This document shows, one piece after another, positions 61,978 to 64,000 of a stretch of 64,000 nucleotides of DNA; position 1 is the stretch's first letter, and each line of letters opens with the position of its first letter. This DNA comes from Falsiphaeobacter marinintestinus (GTDB lineage: Bacteria; Pseudomonadota; Alphaproteobacteria; Rhodobacterales; Rhodobacteraceae): NCBI RefSeq assembly GCF_007923355.1, contig NZ_VOGO01000007.1, positions 1 to 64,000 on the forward strand, in the 5' to 3' direction. A program made the position numbers and the translations under genes. The notes beneath the pieces were generated by a model, which saw nothing but the letters and a program-made list of their open reading frames with translations, was not told where the DNA came from and searched no databases.

Positions 61978-63759
61978 TCAGTGATTGTCGCGCGGCAGGT
62001 CTTTACCCACCTTCTGATAGGCCGTGGCCAGTTCAAGGCAACCGCCCTCGGCCAGCTGGCCGACATGGGTGCGATAGATTTCTTGCCACGGGGTTTGATG
62101 GTGAAGATCGGGGGCCTCCCACGCGTCGATGCGGGCCCGCCATTCGGAGTCTTCCACCAAGGCGTTCAAGCTGGAGTTGTTGAGATCCAGACGCACGGTG
62201 TCGCCGGTGCGAAGATAGGCCAAGCCGCCCCCGACAACGGATTCGGGCGACGCGTTCAGGATCGACGGGCTTTCCGATGTACCCGATTGGCGGCCATCCC
62301 CGACCGTGGGCAAATGGTTGATCCCCTGTTTGATGACCGCGTCAGGCGGTTGCATGTTTACGACTTCCGCCGAGCCGGGGTATCCGACACAGCCGACGCC
62401 GCGAATGAACAGGATCGAGCGTTCGTCGATGCCCAGATCGGGGCTGTTGATGCGGTCATGATAATCTTCGGGGCCCTCGAACACCACGGCGCGGGCCTCA
62501 TAAACACCTTCATTTCCGGGTTCAGACAGGAACCGCTGGCGGAAGTCCTCTGAAATCACGCTGGTTTTCATCAGCGCGCTGTCGAACAGGTTCCCGGACA
62601 GGACAAGAAAGCCCGCGTTTTCGCGCATTGGTGCGTCGTAGGTCTTGATCACAGCGGTGTCTTCGCTGGAAAGGCCTTCCAGATTGTCGCCCATGGTCTT
62701 GCCCGAGGCGGTCATCGCTCCGTCATGGATGCGGTTTGCCTTGCGCAGTTCCGCCATCACGGCAGGGACGCCACCAGCGCGGAAAAAGCTTTCCCCCAGA
62801 AACTCGCCAGCGGGCTGCATGTTCAGCAGCAACGGTACGTCAAAGCCGACGGTTTCCCAGTCTTTCACGTTCAGCGGGACGCCTGCATGTCGGGCAATTG
62901 CCTGCAGGTGCGGTGGCGCATTGGTGGATCCGCCAATTGCAGCGTTTACGACAATGGCATTTTCGAAGGCTTCGCGGGTCAGGATGTCGGATGGTTTGAG
63001 GTCTTCATAAACCATTTCGACGATCCGTTTGCCGGTCTGATAGGCCATGGCCATCCGTTCACGAAACGGCGCAGGGATGGCCGAGTTGCCGGTCAGGCTC
63101 ATCCCCAAGGCTTCGGCCATTGCGTTCATCGTGCTGGCAGTCCCCATGGTGTTGCAATGACCAAGGCTTGGGGCCGACGCGCAGACCCGGCTCATGAATT
63201 CGTCATAATCGATCAGGCCCTCGGCCAGCAGGCGGCGGCTTTGCCAGACGATGGTGCCTGACCCGGCCCGTTCGCCTTTCCACCAGCCATCCAGCATCGG
63301 ACCGCCGTTCAGGGCGATGGCTGGCAAATCGGCGGTGGCCGCGCCCATCAGCATTGCGGGCGTGGTCTTGTCACATCCGGTGGTCAGAACGACGCCGTCA
63401 ATCGGGTATCCGTGCAGCACCTCAACAAGGCCCAGATATGCCAGATTTCGGTCCAAAGCCGCTGTCGGGCGTTTGCCGGTTTCCTGAATGGGATGCACCG
63501 GGAATTCCATCGGAATGCCGCCACCGTCGCGGATGCCTGCCTTGATCCGGTCCATCAGAAACACGTGGATCTTGTTGCAGGGCGCGATGTCGCTGCCGGT
63601 TTGGGCGATCCCGATCACGGGGCGTTCACCCTGAAGCTCGTCCCGGGTGTATTCCTGGTTCTGATAGCGCTCAAGATACAGCGCGGTCATGCCGGGGTTG
63701 TTGGGGTTGTCAAACCATTCCTGAGAGCGGAATTTGCGGTGGGCTCTGGTATCGGACAT
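61978..63759 (-). CDS. IlvD/Edd-family sugar-acid dehydratase
   Basis: 593 aa. Fe-S ligands are in GSDIAPCNKIHVFLMD (Cys61), TTGCDKTTPAML (Cys129) and SLGHCNTMGTAS (about Cys201). The length and the RSQEWFDNPNNPGMTALYLER start match aldonate dehydratases such as L-arabinonate or D-xylonate dehydratase rather than biosynthetic IlvD. It forms a 2-keto-3-deoxy acid. A perfect 18-bp palindrome 47 bp upstream of its start suggests control by the GntR-type regulator. Confidence 0.92.
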   Translation of the reverse strand: MSDTRAHRKFRSQEWFDNPNNPGMTALYLERYQNQEYTRDELQGERPVIGIAQTGSDIAPCNKIHVFLMDRIKAGIRDGGGIPMEFPVHPIQETGKRPTAALDRNLAYLGLVEVLHGYPIDGVVLTTGCDKTTPAMLMGAATADLPAIALNGGPMLDGWWKGERAGSGTIVWQSRRLLAEGLIDYDEFMSRVCASAPSLGHCNTMGTASTMNAMAEALGMSLTGNSAIPAPFRERMAMAYQTGKRIVEMVYEDLKPSDILTREAFENAIVVNAAIGGSTNAPPHLQAIARHAGVPLNVKDWETVGFDVPLLLNMQPAGEFLGESFFRAGGVPAVMAELRKANRIHDGAMTASGKTMGDNLEGLSSEDTAVIKTYDAPMRENAGFLVLSGNLFDSALMKTSVISEDFRQRFLSEPGNEGVYEARAVVFEGPEDYHDRINSPDLGIDERSILFIRGVGCVGYPGSAEVVNMQPPDAVIKQGINHLPTVGDGRQSGTSESPSILNASPESVVGGGLAYLRTGDTVRLDLNNSSLNALVEDSEWRARIDAWEAPDLHHQTPWQEIYRTHVGQLAEGGCLELATAYQKVGKDLPRDNH

Positions 63760-63805
63760 GATTCTTTCCCGCTATTGTTTTTCTTCGTGTCTGACACAGG
63801 ATTGC

Positions 63806-63823
63806 AATTTGGTATACCAAATT
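63806..63823. promoter_or_regulatory. Perfect 18-bp operator palindrome (GntR/FCD type)
   Basis: AATTTGGTATACCAAATT reads identically on both strands. It sits 47 bp upstream of the dehydratase start, and near-copies occur at 52228 and 52251. TNGTNNACNA-like cores are bound by FCD-GntR regulators, which matches the GntR gene at 31295. Confidence 0.78.
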
Positions 63824-63859
63824 CAAGGACAACATGCCGCCATGGCAAAACGGTCTGGC

Positions 63860-64000
63860 TTAGCGAAAAGCGCTTTTGGCTCCACCCGACTGCTGACTTT
63901 TAAAGATCGAACTTGCGTCCGGGGCAGGGGGCAACGGGATCGATACCGGGACTTGTTCGATTCGTGGGGTCAGGCAAAGCTGCCCGGTGATCAGGCGCTC
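63860..64000 (-). CDS. Possible 3' end of a gene running off the right edge
   Basis: The minus strand is open from the window edge to a TAA at 63860-63862, reading ERLITGQLCLTPRIEQVPVS and a Pro/Ala-rich end. No family could be recognised from 46 residues. It lies in the same direction as the dehydratase, with the operator between them. Confidence 0.35.
   Translation of the reverse strand, partial: ERLITGQLCLTPRIEQVPVSIPLPPAPDASSIFKSQQSGGAKSAFR

Overview
The window looks like a chromosomal segment of a marine roseobacter-type alphaproteobacterium (Rhodobacteraceae/Roseobacteraceae). The evidence is high-GC host genes with family-typical order (dacC-type PBP, tmk, holB, tatD and a metallo-hydrolase in one overlapping run), a cysteate-lyase-like gene, an Opu-type amine transporter and a sugar-acid catabolic cluster. 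No species can be named from sequence alone.

Layout. 1-7350: the inner part of an island ending at tRNA-Thr(TGU). It holds a transposase tail, a broken copy of an integrase-associated gene, an IS3 orfA start, a 1368-aa RTX-type secreted protein, a hypothetical protein and a DUF4102-type integrase beside the tRNA 3' end. 7350-16300: housekeeping region (parvulin-like PPIase, HupE/UreJ protein, AEC transporter, MBL hydrolase, TatD, HolB, Tmk, DacC, SPOR lipoprotein, tRNA-Ser). 16800-31950: metabolism, including glycine amidinotransferase, a PDC-lactonase-like amidohydrolase, an AI-2E transporter, a ThDP enzyme, a cysteate sulfo-lyase/racemase/RidA set, and an Opu-like ABC transporter with a hydrolase. 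A GntR/FCD regulator closes this part.

32100-47950: a lower-GC mobile element inserted between the GntR gene and the catabolic genes. Its left part resembles a phage satellite: tyrosine integrase, AlpA-like protein, primase, SF3-type helicase, TerS-like protein and HK97-type prohead protease, with no recognisable large terminase, portal, capsid or tail gene. Its non-coding DNA is rich in helically phased iterons, a dispersed CTGTTTAC motif, hairpins and TTGGT repeats. Its right part is a tight four-gene operon on the minus strand: phosphoribosyltransferase-like protein, ORC/AAA-like ATPase, an unrecognised 317-aa protein and an N6-adenine methyltransferase. A uracil-DNA-glycosylase-superfamily protein lies beyond. 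This operon is my best candidate for an incompletely described anti-phage or conflict system.

48050-63760: sugar- or hydroxy-acid catabolism (D-2-hydroxyacid dehydrogenase, aminotransferase, threonate-dehydrogenase-like protein, FAH hydrolase, altronate dehydratase, shikimate-dehydrogenase-like protein, Gfo/Idh/MocA, 3-HIBDH family, EamA exporter, SDR, IlvD/Edd dehydratase). It is interrupted by an ExbB-ExbD-ExbD-TonB operon. A palindromic operator, AATTTGGTATACCAAATT or close variants, sits in front of both the UxaA/FAH divergent promoter and the IlvD gene, so the catabolic genes probably form one GntR-type regulon.
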